Positions 12,351-22,300 of a stretch of 58,403 bases of DNA are shown here, piece after piece (positions within the stretch are counted from its first letter, which is position 1; every line of letters begins with the position of its first letter). The position numbers and the translations under genes were made by a program. Under the pieces are notes generated by a model. It saw only the letters and a list, made by a program, of their open reading frames with translations. It had not been told where the DNA came from and did not search any database. Location: contig JBCAQO010000032.1 in the NCBI GenBank assembly GCA_039111635.1, positions 1 through 58,403 on the forward strand. Reading direction: 5' to 3'. This DNA comes from Heterobasidion occidentale. Lineage: Eukaryota; Basidiomycota; Agaricomycetes; Russulales; Bondarzewiaceae.

Positions 12351-13906
12351 ATGTCGTCATTTTACCACCAGAACCAGTACTCACCATCCCGTACTCAGTA
12401 TGGCGCCCCCTTCGACACCATAGTGCTCCCCGAGGCCTACTTCTCCACAGCCAGCGAGCCAAATCCGCCAACGACGGAGCCATACCCTAACCAGCGTCTC
12501 GATCCCCGCCCGTCTACCTTTGCCGAGAACGACTCCTATCCCGCCTCCCTACCCGCACAGCACTGGGCCACTCACCCTTATGGATACTCTTCAATGTCCA
12601 GTGGCCCTTACGACACCTTGGTGTCACCGATGCGGCCTACAGCCTGGGTTGAAGTCCATGATAGCATCGACTATGGCTTCCACATGGGCAATGAAGTCGC
12701 AATGTCCAGCGCCCCCGGGATGGGCTATGATAGCGCACCAGCCCAGCCAACATGGCCACAGACGAGCTGGATGTTGCCATCCAGCAAGTTATCTATGTTA
12801 CAGAGCCTCTTGATGATAACTATGTCAGTGTTGCAGTTATTTTCGGCATCGTGTGGCGCCGCTCACCTATGTCCGCTGGCGCAAGCAGTTGATGATTTCC
12901 TCTACAACCCAGCTGGTCAACTTGATCCCGATCCAATGGCGGCGAGTTTGAACCACCATCCACAGCGGTCACAGCTACTGACACAGAAAGAATACCGCCA
13001 GATCCATGGGGAAGTGTGGCGCTGAAAATCAATCCTAAGATCACGATGATCGTCGTCGGAAAAAGGCACCACGTCCGCTTCTTCCCTAAAGGATCAAGTG
13101 ACAAAAGTGGCAATTGCCCGGCAGGTCTTGTCAAACAAATCGCCGCCACGACTAGTCCAAGACCCTCATAACAACCAACTATATATACAAGACCGTCGTT
13201 CTCGAGGAAGAGGACCCTCAAGACAGACAAGACCTGGCAAGCATACCGCTGGCTGAGATGGGGCCTAGCACATGGCGAAGCTCAAACCAACCAGCAAAGC
13301 GCAGAACTAATGCAGGCCAGGCATTGCGGATGACGAGAGGAGCAAGAAGAGGAAGTGAGTGGAATCGGGGAAGGATCGCTGTGTCACCTGCACATTGTCA
13401 GATACGGATATCCGGAGACCACGTCGGAGGTTGAAGGAGAATCGTCAACGTTGCTGCCTTTGGGAGACTACTGCACATGGCCATTATGCATTGCGACCGA
13501 CGGCAAGGAATGCACCAAGACGTACGGTAGGGAGCATGAGATGCTCCGCCACGTTCTGTCATACCACCTCAAGATAGCAGAGAAATGCGCATACTGCGGC
13601 ACATACAGGCTTCGAGGGATGAAAGAGCATCAGGAGAGATCTAAGTGTGGGAGGCTCTCTAAAGAGGAGGTTCAACTAGCGAAGGAGAGCCGGACGCGGA
13701 GGAATGTGCAAGGCTCGCAGATTATGGGGGTCACGGCGAGGGAAGGAAGACTCTCCGATGCCGAGATTCGGTCCCTTGTGGAGGAGATCCGGCTCCTTGT
13801 CGAGGCTAGTCGCTCACGACCGATTGACATCGATAATCGCATTAAGCTATGGATGAGAGAGCACGGCGTGGCTGAGAGGGGATGTCGACAAGTAGCAGAT
13901 GCCTGA
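12351..13906 (+). CDS. Zinc-finger protein A (C2H2-like), reading frame interrupted
   Basis: This is probably a DNA-binding regulator. The ATG at 12351 begins a low-complexity Tyr/Pro/Ser-rich N-terminus (MSSFYHQNQYSPSRTQYGAP). The C-terminal exon, open to a TGA at 13904, holds a paired finger region: a Cys-Cys-His-His set around CTWPLCIATDGKECTKTYG with HEMLRHVLSYH, then CAYCGTYRLRGMKEHQERSKC. After it come a charged stretch and a helix (LVEEIRLLVEASRS). Between about 12735 and 13360 the likely coding frame changes several times (for example DELDVAIQQVIYVTEP is in another frame), so introns, indels or both are present and the exon chain is uncertain. It has the same plan as the zinc-finger genes at 29921-31455 and 36149-37166: a disordered N-terminus and two fingers near the C-terminus. 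Confidence 0.55.
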
Positions 13907-14809
13907 GAGGGCTCGCGCGGGGGTTTTTGATGTTGAGAAGTTTTATTACTCATCTTTTCTTGTATGCCATTGATCATTATCGACCCGAACCTTTCCCTTT
14001 TCTCACTGCAGCTCTCTGCTTTACCGTTCCTAACTTCCTATGCTATTCCGTGTTGTACTTTATGCACGCTCACATGCGGAATGCCATTTATTGTAGAGTT
14101 CCTATCCGTGTGGTTTGTTGCCTTCCAAGGAGAGAAATGCGTGCAGAGACTGAACCAACAGAATGATGGTGAGCTTGCTCGTAGGATGGCGCCTTAGTTC
14201 ATAGAAATCGGGACGAGAAACCATTTGACCGTCGCCTCGAACACGAATAGGTTACCCAGCACGTGGTAAGTACGGTCGCGACGTGACGCGCACGCGCGCT
14301 TCAATTCTTCACAGTTCTCCACTCGTGGGTGGGCAAAACGTTCGGGGTTGGTTGAGAATCCGCAGCTCTGCAGGTAAGGATATTTCTTGATCCAATTTTT
14401 ACTCCACTGCTGCTCCACTTTGATGAATTCTCGTGACAGAAGTCGCAGCACTGGGTTCTTTGTGTCGCTGCGCAAGGTGAAATTCTGGCAGTCAGTCATA
14501 GCAGGTCATGGCGTCAATGAACGAGACTGAATCTTCATGTGGAACTCAATTCGCAGTCCTTCCATCGATATTTTTCTTTGCAAGTTGGATCTGCGAAGTT
14601 GAAACGTTCAAATCTAGTCGCGCTGGTTTGACAACGACACACCTTTCGACGATACAACTTGCCGCAGGTAATGGCACTGCCCGCAGCGAAGACGAACGTA
14701 GTCATACTCGAAACTGCCTTCGCGGATTCTGGGGTGAATCGCTAGTGCGACACTGCGCAGACTAAGTATAGCTCGTCATACGCTGCGGGGATGCCATCAG
14801 TCTGTGGAT
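13907..14809. other. Intergenic with a possible minus-strand exon at 14194-14487
   Basis: On the minus strand a frame opens after an acceptor-like CTGCCAG near 14488 and runs about 98 codons to a stop at 14194. It includes PVLRLLSREFIKVEQQWSKN and CEELKRACASRRDR, a plausible helical protein segment. No convincing upstream exon or family was found, so it is kept only as a candidate. The rest shows nothing beyond short chance frames. Confidence 0.3.
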
Positions 14810-14816
14810 TATAAAA
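14810..14816 (+). promoter_or_regulatory. TATA box of the polyproline protein gene
   Basis: TATAAAA sits 112-118 bp before the ATG at 14928. A CT-rich tract (CTCATACTCTCACTCCC and nearby) lies between them, as in strongly expressed fungal promoters. Assignment is by motif and position only. Confidence 0.5.
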
Positions 14817-14927
14817 GGTGGATGTCTGGCATTAACAACACCGTCATCATCTCATACATTCAGCCTTTGACAGGCCGACTGCTCTCATACTCTCACTCCC
14901 GCTATTTTTTCCCTACACTTTGTCAAC

Positions 14928-15854
14928 ATGTTCGCTTTGATGCGATTCGTCCCTCGCTTGCATGCTTTCTGCAGCTGGCATCGTGAGCGCCGCTCCGGTG
15001 GCCGCTTCCTTGTCCCGCCGCGAGTTTGACTTCGGTGGCGAATCTTTCATGGCTCGCGACCTGATCGCCGGCTATGTTGATGAGTCTCTTGCCAAGAGAG
15101 CGGCTGGTTAGTATCCAATTGTATGTTTGGTCTATCTCGATCGCTGACCATGCGTGCCATCTAGGTCCGCCTCCACTCCCACCCCCGCCTCCATCTCCAC
15201 ATCACCCTAGAGATGCAGCCCGCCTCCGCCCCCGCATTCCCCGCCTCCACCGCGTCCTCACCCCCGTGGTGCAGCTCCGCCTCCACCCCCGCCTCCACCT
15301 CCACACCACCCGAGGGCAGCCGCGCCCCGCCCCCGCCGCATTCTCCTCCGCCTCCGCACCCCCTCCCCCGTGACGCGGCTTCACCTCCCCCACCTCCCCC
15401 ACCGCCGGGTCCTCATCCCCGCGACGCAGCGCCCCCTCCGCCTCCGCCACCACCGCCTCACCCTCATCCTAGGAACGCAGTACCGCCTCCACCCCCGCAT
15501 TCCCCTCCGCCGCCACGCCCTCAACCTCGCAATGCAGCTCCGCCTCCGCCGCCGCCTCCTCCCCCGGGCCCCCACCCTCGTGATGCTGCGCCCCCTCCTC
15601 CGCCCCCTCCGCCCCCTCCGCACCACCCTAGGGACGCACCCCCACCCCCGCCGCCGCAGTCTCCTCCGCCACCTGCTCCCCAACCTCGTGATGCGGCTCC
15701 ACCACCTCCGCCGCCTCCTCCCCCGGGCCCACACCCTCGAGATGCAGCGCCTCCTCCGCCTCCGCCTCCGCCCCCGTCCCCGCCTCCTCACGCTGCACGC
15801 GATGGCCAGTCCTGGTACGTACGCAGGACCTATGTCGAGGACTACTACTACTAG
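14928..15854 (+). CDS. Secreted polyproline tandem-repeat protein with Tyr-rich C-terminus
   Basis: The N-terminal exon reads as signal peptide plus propeptide, with two dibasic Kex2-type sites (SLSRRE and SLAKRAAG). A GT-AG intron (15109-15165) separates it from the repeat exon. The repeat exon carries tandem units of roughly 17-22 residues made of a short linker ([H/P]PR[D/N]AA) plus 5-10 prolines, at least eight recognisable. The protein ends SWYVRRTYVEDYYY. A polyproline backbone with terminal tyrosines recalls extensin-like wall proteins that cross-link through tyrosine; this analogy is inference. The signal-peptide frame from 14928 and the mature frame disagree by one base in a C run near 14950; a fallback in-frame ATG is at 14962. 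Two more one-base phase changes occur in the repeat exon (15215-15350). The final 500 bases are open in one frame. Confidence 0.65.
15166..15795 (+). repeat. Proline-codon tandem repeat array
   Basis: CCN-rich units of about 50-70 bp, each with a CCN-CGN-GAY/AAY-GCA linker and a run of proline codons, repeat throughout the coding exon. Unit length varies by whole codons in the 3' half, as expected from replication slippage kept in frame by selection. The 5' part contains out-of-frame steps. Confidence 0.75.
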
Positions 15855-16276
15855 GCACCGATCAGATGGCTAGGTTGGTATGAGGCGAGGCAAGGAGCAG
15901 TGTAGGCTTTATTTTGTGACAAATGGAGTCAGACATTAGTGTTACTTTGTACGACGTTGTAGTACGACACTCAAATGGATGCTTCATGAGAGTGTATCGT
16001 TCTTTGCGTGGTACTGAAACAGTCGGGAGGTGCACTTCGGGCACCTCCGCCCCAATCACTGAGGCGTCAATAGCAGAATCATTCAGTGCTTCACGCGTCC
16101 TCATTGCCCTTCGCACGCCCGAGATAGCTTCTGCCAGTCAAGTCGAGTGCGATAGTGTGATGTGAATAAGTAATAGGAATAATGTTGTGGTAAATTCCGT
16201 GGTGACTACGTTCGAATCCCTCGTTCGTTCATTTCATCCGGTTCACTTTTCGTCTTCATGTCGCATTCCTCGCGCC
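15855..16276. other. Convergent 3' intergenic region
   Basis: It lies between the 3' ends of the polyproline gene (plus) and the GH32 gene (minus), so it should contain both 3' UTRs. No gene or repeat is visible. Confidence 0.5.
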
Positions 16277-18875
16277 TCACCGCCCATCCCAAACTCCACC
16301 GAGCAACGGCATCACAGGGCCGTCCCACAACAGCGGCGCGCTCGTGTCCTCCGGGCGCCGCGGCCACGCATCGAGCAGGCCATCCCACAGCTCGACGCGC
16401 TCGTAGCGCACCGCCGCGGTCCCGTTCCCGGTCCCGTTCCCGCCGCGCACGAGCAAGCCCGCGCCGACGGAGGATGCGAGCCACGGGTACACGCGTGTCG
16501 TGAGCGCGGTGACGTCGTTCGCGAGGACCTCGACGACAGAGTTGTCGATGACGAGGGTGAGGTTGAGCGTCTGGCGCGTCGCGGCGGAGGCGTTCTTCCC
16601 GTGGAGGACCGGCCAGAGGCGCAGCTTCGCGACCTCTGTCTCGGTGCCGTCTGTTTGAGTAGGGGCATGCGCGGTGCGTGGTCAGCCACCGACGGTTTGC
16701 TTCTAGGCTATATGCGCGGGAAAACTCACAGGTCGTGATCAGCGAGCTGTTCTGGCGTTCGACGACGATCGCCTCAAGCTGTGGGTCGAAGTATACGTCC
16801 GTCCACTCCTCGGGGCTCGCGCGCACGCGGAAGCCAGCCTTGGGGAGGTCCGCGTCGCGCCCGGTGAACGCGAGGGTCGCCTGGATGACGTAGTGCGCCG
16901 TCGTGGGCTGCCGCGCGAATGGCACGTACCCGGCGCTGCTGTTGAGCGTCGTCGGCGCGGGGGACGAGACCGCGGACTCCTTCCTGTAGGCGCGCAGGAT
17001 CTCGGGCACGATCTTCTGGCCGAGCTGATGAGGCGCAGGTCAGGAGACGTGCGTATATGCGGGCGGTAGAGGTGGTGGAGGCTTACGGTGACGACGGAGG
17101 TGCTGCCGTCGATTTCCTTACATACTTTCCAGCTGCCGGTTTCGTTGAGGCCGGGCGCGGCGGGGTCGACGTTGCGGATCACCTTGACGAAGAGGTCGCG
17201 GAAGAGGGTGAACATGCCTTGCCAGCCGCGCTGGGCCGTGAGCACCAGGTCCTCGTCGTCCTCCTGCTCGCGAGGCGCGCGGGTCAGCGGTCACGACGTG
17301 AGACGGCAAAGACGAAATGTGACGCACGTAGACCCAGCCGATGAGGACCGAGCGGTTTCCGGATACTGGGAAGGGAACGGCCGCGTATACTCTGCCCCAG
17401 TCCAAAACGCCCGCAAAGTCGATGGCGGCCGCGACCGAGCCGTCGTTCTGGACAGAGTACGACGCAGCACCCCCTGTCGAATCAGGTCGCATGAAGTCAG
17501 CAAGAATAGTGACGATGCAGACATCCGGTACGCACAGAGCGGCCAGTGGTTTTCGTGAGACGCATTCCGGCCCTGCTCAGTGCCGTACCCGATGAGATTA
17601 AGCGCCGTCGCGTCCGAGCCGTCATCGAACGCCTCGCCGGCCTCGTTCAGGCGTGTGACGCCCGCGGTCTCGAAATTGATGCCGACGTTGCCAGTCCAGG
17701 GGCTCAGCTGCTCGTGTGCGGGAAGCGTGACAAGCTCGCCGATGTACGTCCACCTGCGCACGTCGGCGCTCGACGTTTGGCGGTAGAGATATAGACGCGG
17801 GCCAGCATTTGGGTCGGCGTCGAGGCGCACGCCGCCGCTGATGGTCAGGAAGGTGTCGCCTGTCGCGTTGAACGCAGTGCTGTTGGCGAGGAGGCGCTTG
17901 AGCACGGGCGACTCGAACGCGTACGGGTCGCGGAAGCCGGTCATATTCTGGACTGGCCATTCATCTGACGGGGTGTGCGGGGGTGCGCGTGAGAACGAGA
18001 GCGCGCTCAAAGATATACAAGATGCGACGCACAGATGACGGGATTACCCTGTGGGCCGAAGTTGAGCTTGATCCAGCTCGCGCCGCCATCCTTGGTGTAT
18101 GCGATGCTCTGTGTCTCGGTGCCGGGCGATTCGGGAGGCGAGGCGGTAGCGCCGAGGGGGCCTGTGAGCGTGGATGTGTATATCGTGGTGGGGTAGCCTT
18201 CCCATCCGTTCTTGATGATGGACCCGTCGAAGACGCCGCGGATATCGTACAGCTCGCTCGGCCACTGAAAGCCAAGTCAGCAAGGCGGTCAGGCACGGGA
18301 GAAGCCGGGAAGCGCACGATCGTTTTCGGGTCCTTCCAGGATTTGACTGCTCGGAAGTGCGGGCCGCATCAGTAACGTTTCAGGGGAGCGTCGTGATCGC
18401 CCTCACAGTCTTCCCAGTATACCAGGTCCTTCGAGTGCGCCGCGCACTGGGAAATGTTGCCCCACTGCGTGAGGCGCATAAGATGTGCGACGGGAGCGAG
18501 AGGTCAGTGTGATGCGTACAGTGTAGTGCTGGGGGTTGCATTGATACCCCGCATGGAAGGACCCATCACTGCGTTGGAATAGGCCTGCCCGCGTACGGCC
18601 GCAACGAGGAGGTCAGTATGGGTAGTCATCTGTCGTGAGGATAGCAGCAACTTGCCCTGTGGGTCGTTCATCCATCCAGAGGGCGCGATGAAGCGCGCTC
18701 GAGGACGCCATACGTTGAAGAGCGTGTTGTTACCACAGCTGCTCAGGTCGCCAGGCGCCTTGCTCCGATCCACGATACAGTTCTCAGTGCCGTTGGCTGA
18801 TTTAGCTGCTTCGGCTCCAGACACGGCGGCGAGGATGGCCAGAAACGAGCCGGAAGATGCAGAACGATAGATCAT
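16277..18875 (-). CDS. Secreted glycoside hydrolase family 32 (invertase/fructan hydrolase)
   Basis: GH32 enzymes cleave beta-fructosidic bonds in sucrose, inulin or levan; substrate choice cannot be read here. The ATG at 18875 gives a signal peptide (SFLAILAAVSGAEA). Ten exons join in frame. Motifs include SGWMNDPQG (Asp 71, expected nucleophile), FHAGYQCNPQHY, WGNISQCAAHSKDLVYW, GVFDGS, TGFRDPY (the conserved RDP aspartate), and a C-terminal beta-sandwich domain with LTLVIDNSVVEVLAND. The usual ECP acid/base motif is not seen as such; the glutamate in IGYGTEQGRNASHE is the best candidate, which is inference. The first intron (18585-18655) is GC-AG, and the exon coding KSWKDPKTI is only 29 nt. 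The reading frame is intact through all exons. The transposon's left end lies 117 bp upstream of the start codon, so most of the native promoter has been displaced. Confidence 0.9.
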
Positions 18876-18991
18876 TGAGAAAAACCCGAGGAAGGAGAGG
18901 GAGGGGCGCCGTGTCGAACGCTGGAGGACCCGACGCGCCCTCGCGGTCTTAAGGAGAACGCATCCCGACGATCGACGAGCGTGGGAGTCTG

Positions 18992-19034
18992 GGGTATACC
19001 AGGACCCCTGAAAATAGGTGGGGAGGCCTGGTGG
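18992..19034 (+). repeat. Left terminal inverted repeat
   Basis: 43 bp matching the reverse complement of 25665-25707 at 41 of 43 positions; both differences are T versus G. It begins GGGTATACCAGGACCCCTG and ends GGCCTGGTGG. Confidence 0.9.
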
Positions 19035-19189
19035 CCGATCCGGAAAATTTTGGGCCTTTTTGACCCCTTAGGCCGGGTGCGTCCGTACAAAATTTGCCCT
19101 GCGCGGCGGGCGAGGCCTGTCTGTGCGTCCTGCTAATTGTGGTGTCGGGGTGATAGGCCTGAACGGGGTCCGGTCAATTCAAGCTGGGA

Positions 19190-19272
19190 TGGTGTAGTGG
19201 CAGGTCGTGCAGTATGTAGTAAGGCAATTTGTGACGGGTTTATGGGTTCAAATCCCGCACATGTACTTTTTT
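19190..19272 (+). other. tRNA-like pol III transcription unit in the transposon leader
   Basis: An A-box-like TGGTGTAGTGGCA (19190-19202), a B box GGTTCAAATCC (19245-19255) and a T6 terminator (19267-19272) follow in the order and spacing of a tRNA gene. The acceptor strands do not pair (5' GCTGGGA against 3' ACATGTA), so it is not a functional tRNA by eye. It could be a tRNA-derived SINE-like remnant or a small RNA gene carried by the element. Confidence 0.4.
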
Positions 19273-19376
19273 ACTACTTTTTTGTGCTCGTGTTTCAGAT
19301 CTCCAAGCTGTCAGCTGAAATGGAAATTTGTGCTCTTAAAGTGGCGCGCACACATCCAACAAAAATCCTGCACACA

Positions 19377-22300
19377 ATGTCGGACAGCAAAGTTATTGAC
19401 CTCGACACTACTCACTCAGAAGCTCTACACAATGTTCACATTCTCATTCCTTTGGAATTTCTCAAAATACTGCCGGATCGTCATCTCTCGATTGTGGATT
19501 TTCTCAATGTCAACTTGCCCACACAATCTTCAGCCCTCATTCTCCTGAAACCGACATCCTCGTTTAGCAAATCCCCCCCTGAGCAGCCTACAGTACAAGA
19601 CATAATGGATTATACTCTGCCTCCCAACAAATGGCTTTCCGAACTGGACAAAAAAGTCCGACAGGAGGCAGCACAAGGGGCTCGCTCTTTCGAGAACCCC
19701 TTTTTGAAAGGACTGCGACACCCGTTATGGACGATCACCTTCTGGAAAAGGATTGCGACAGTGCAACGAAGCAAGGATCTATGGCGGCGGTCAGATGAGT
19801 GGCTTCTAAAATGGACACATGACATCGAAGGGCTCACCACGCAAAGAGAAGCTCAGACGGCACGGGTTCTGATGTCGTCACTGGCATGGGGAGTTGAGTT
19901 GAAGGTTTCAGGTATTGCAAGCGGCATGGATACTTTATCAAGCCTGCTGTCTGACAGCTGGCTGAGTGATGACATTGTTGACATGTTAATGTTTGACTTG
20001 CATCGACAGGCCCAGTCGGACCCCATTAGGGCAGACACAGTAATGTTTGCCCCGGTGCATCTCTACAACAAGATTGAGAGCCTTTCAGGGAAGGGAAATT
20101 ATCATCAGTCAAAGATGCTCGTTCAGTACGAGAGAGAAATTAAGGACAATACATCGCGACGGTACCTTTATATGCCAGTCTTCGTCAATGGGAATCATTG
20201 GGTTTCCATGCAAGTGGACTTTCAGATGCATAGTGTTGCATACGGTGCGTCGTCGCAAGCCTGTTGTAGATGCATGGCAATACTTACTCTGGATCAGGGG
20301 ACTCGCTGTTGAACCCACACTCACTCAAGAAAGCCGTACGGCATCTCCAAGGCTGGCTCAAACATGTGTTCAAGGTCTCGTTCCATGACGCCGGAGATTC
20401 GCTAGTGCACGGCCTCCAAAACGATACCTACTCCTGCGGGATATGTACAATCAATACTATTGAGCACAACACTTTCGGAGCCGAATTGTTCACGCATGCA
20501 AGTCGTCGTCTTTGGCGTGTTCGCTACTTCAACCGGCTGGCAAAATTACATAATGAGTCTTCAGTATGTCGTATTGTCAAGATCACTCTAGCAAGGGACT
20601 GACCTTATTGCAGAATGTACAGCCCACAATGGGGTATTTTCCGTGTAGCTTTGAAGAATGGTTAGACGATGATCAGGCGACATCGGCGATGGACTCGAAG
20701 AGCTTACTGTCGCCTATAAGCGCTGCTGGAATCTCGGAGCCAAAGGTTAATATCTCCTCATCCCCCAGCGCCCCGAGCATGGGCTCGACAAAGGACGTAT
20801 CAACCCCCACTACATGCGAAACCGCTGGATCAAGCGTCAGCAAGCATTCGGAAAGCGCTGTGCACAACCCCACCTCGATGCCGTCAATAGACGAACCTAC
20901 TCTATCCGATGATCTACCCCCAACGCCATTGATAGACAAACCTACTCTATCCGATGATCTTCCCCCGGCAACAACCCATGACTTGCCCACACTGCCCATT
21001 GTACCATCCACTTCTAAAGAAACAGTCAGCTCACGGTGCAAGAGGGATTATTCCCAAGTACTTACCGGGGACCAGCCTTCCCTTGGTGACCAGCCATCCC
21101 TCACGAAGCAGAAGCGATTCAAGGCTGTTCATGATGGCAAGTCGAACATACCTAGCACTGCCGAACTTCGTCAGCGAGTGTCGACCATGGCAAGTGCATC
21201 CATTGGGATTAGCCGGTCGGCAATGGCAAGTAAGAGACTCAAGGCCGCTATGATGGATGGTAGTTTTCAGATTGATCCAAGGAAGCTGCAAAGGTTCAAA
21301 GACGAATGTTTAGCATATGACTCAATGGCAACATTCCGTACCGAGGGGTCGCATTGGGAAGTCTTCCACTCGCGTTGTGGAAAGTGGACGAAGATCGGTG
21401 AGGCTTACCTTGCATCGAAATTCGTCCAGCACGTCTCCCGCTGCAAATCACAGTCCAAGTCTCGAGCAACGACGCTCGATGGATGGTGTAAACCATCGAA
21501 GGCCACCCTACAATTCCAACGAGCACCGCAGCTTCTGCAGAAGACTGTCAGCTCACCACCAAGTGCCCGTCTTTCTGGAACTGTCGTGCGTCCCTGCAAT
21601 GGCATCACCACCGATGTCCGGCCAGAAGTGACCAAACTCCTCGAACGTGGTGTCAAGAGTGGAGGAGGGAGGAATATCCATGATCTCGCTCAAGAGGCCT
21701 TCGGCCATGACTTCGGCGATCTCACGCCCACGGAGAAGTCTGATGTTTGGCGCCTTCAAACGGCATCTCATACCTGGAAGTGTGACCCCATCCTCCAAAA
21801 TGTCTCTGCCATGAACTGCGAGAAAGTGCTCTCCATCGCTCAGGATGTCAAAGGACCAGTCATATGCACTCCTTGCATGCAGATTGACTTCAAGAATGCT
21901 CTGCGCCGTCCAGTGCCTCCTCCAGAGAAGATGAAGTATCTCAACACACGTTATCGCGACGAGATCACCGCCATGGCATACGCACGCGTTGTGGGTCTGC
22001 ATGATGTATTGAACAAGGTATGATTGCATTTTTACAGTGTGGATTTTGCTAATTAACTATGTACTACAGGATAATAAAGGCTCCGTATACATACGCTATG
22101 TCAAGGGTGTCCTCCAAGGTGACTACAACGATCGCAAGGTCTTCAACGGTATGGTCGCAGCAGTGGTGGAAACACGGGAGCGAGTAAATCGTGGCAAGGG
22201 CATGCAAAACTTCCGATACCTGCCAGCCCTCGACGAGCTCAGTCAGGTCGCATTCACGACTAGCCCCGATGTCTACAACCTCCTCAAGTCCCACTTTCCA

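Noticed and set aside
15202..15858. Arg-rich open frames antisense to the polyproline repeat
   Set aside because: They are the mirror of CCN codons; composition alone keeps them open.
16187..18375. Long plus-strand frames opposite the GH32 gene
   Set aside because: GC-rich coding sequence leaves antisense frames open; the minus strand has the GH32 motifs and consistent splice sites.
19190..19272. Functional tRNA gene
   Set aside because: A and B boxes are present but acceptor and T-stem pairing fail, so it is listed only as a pol III-like unit.
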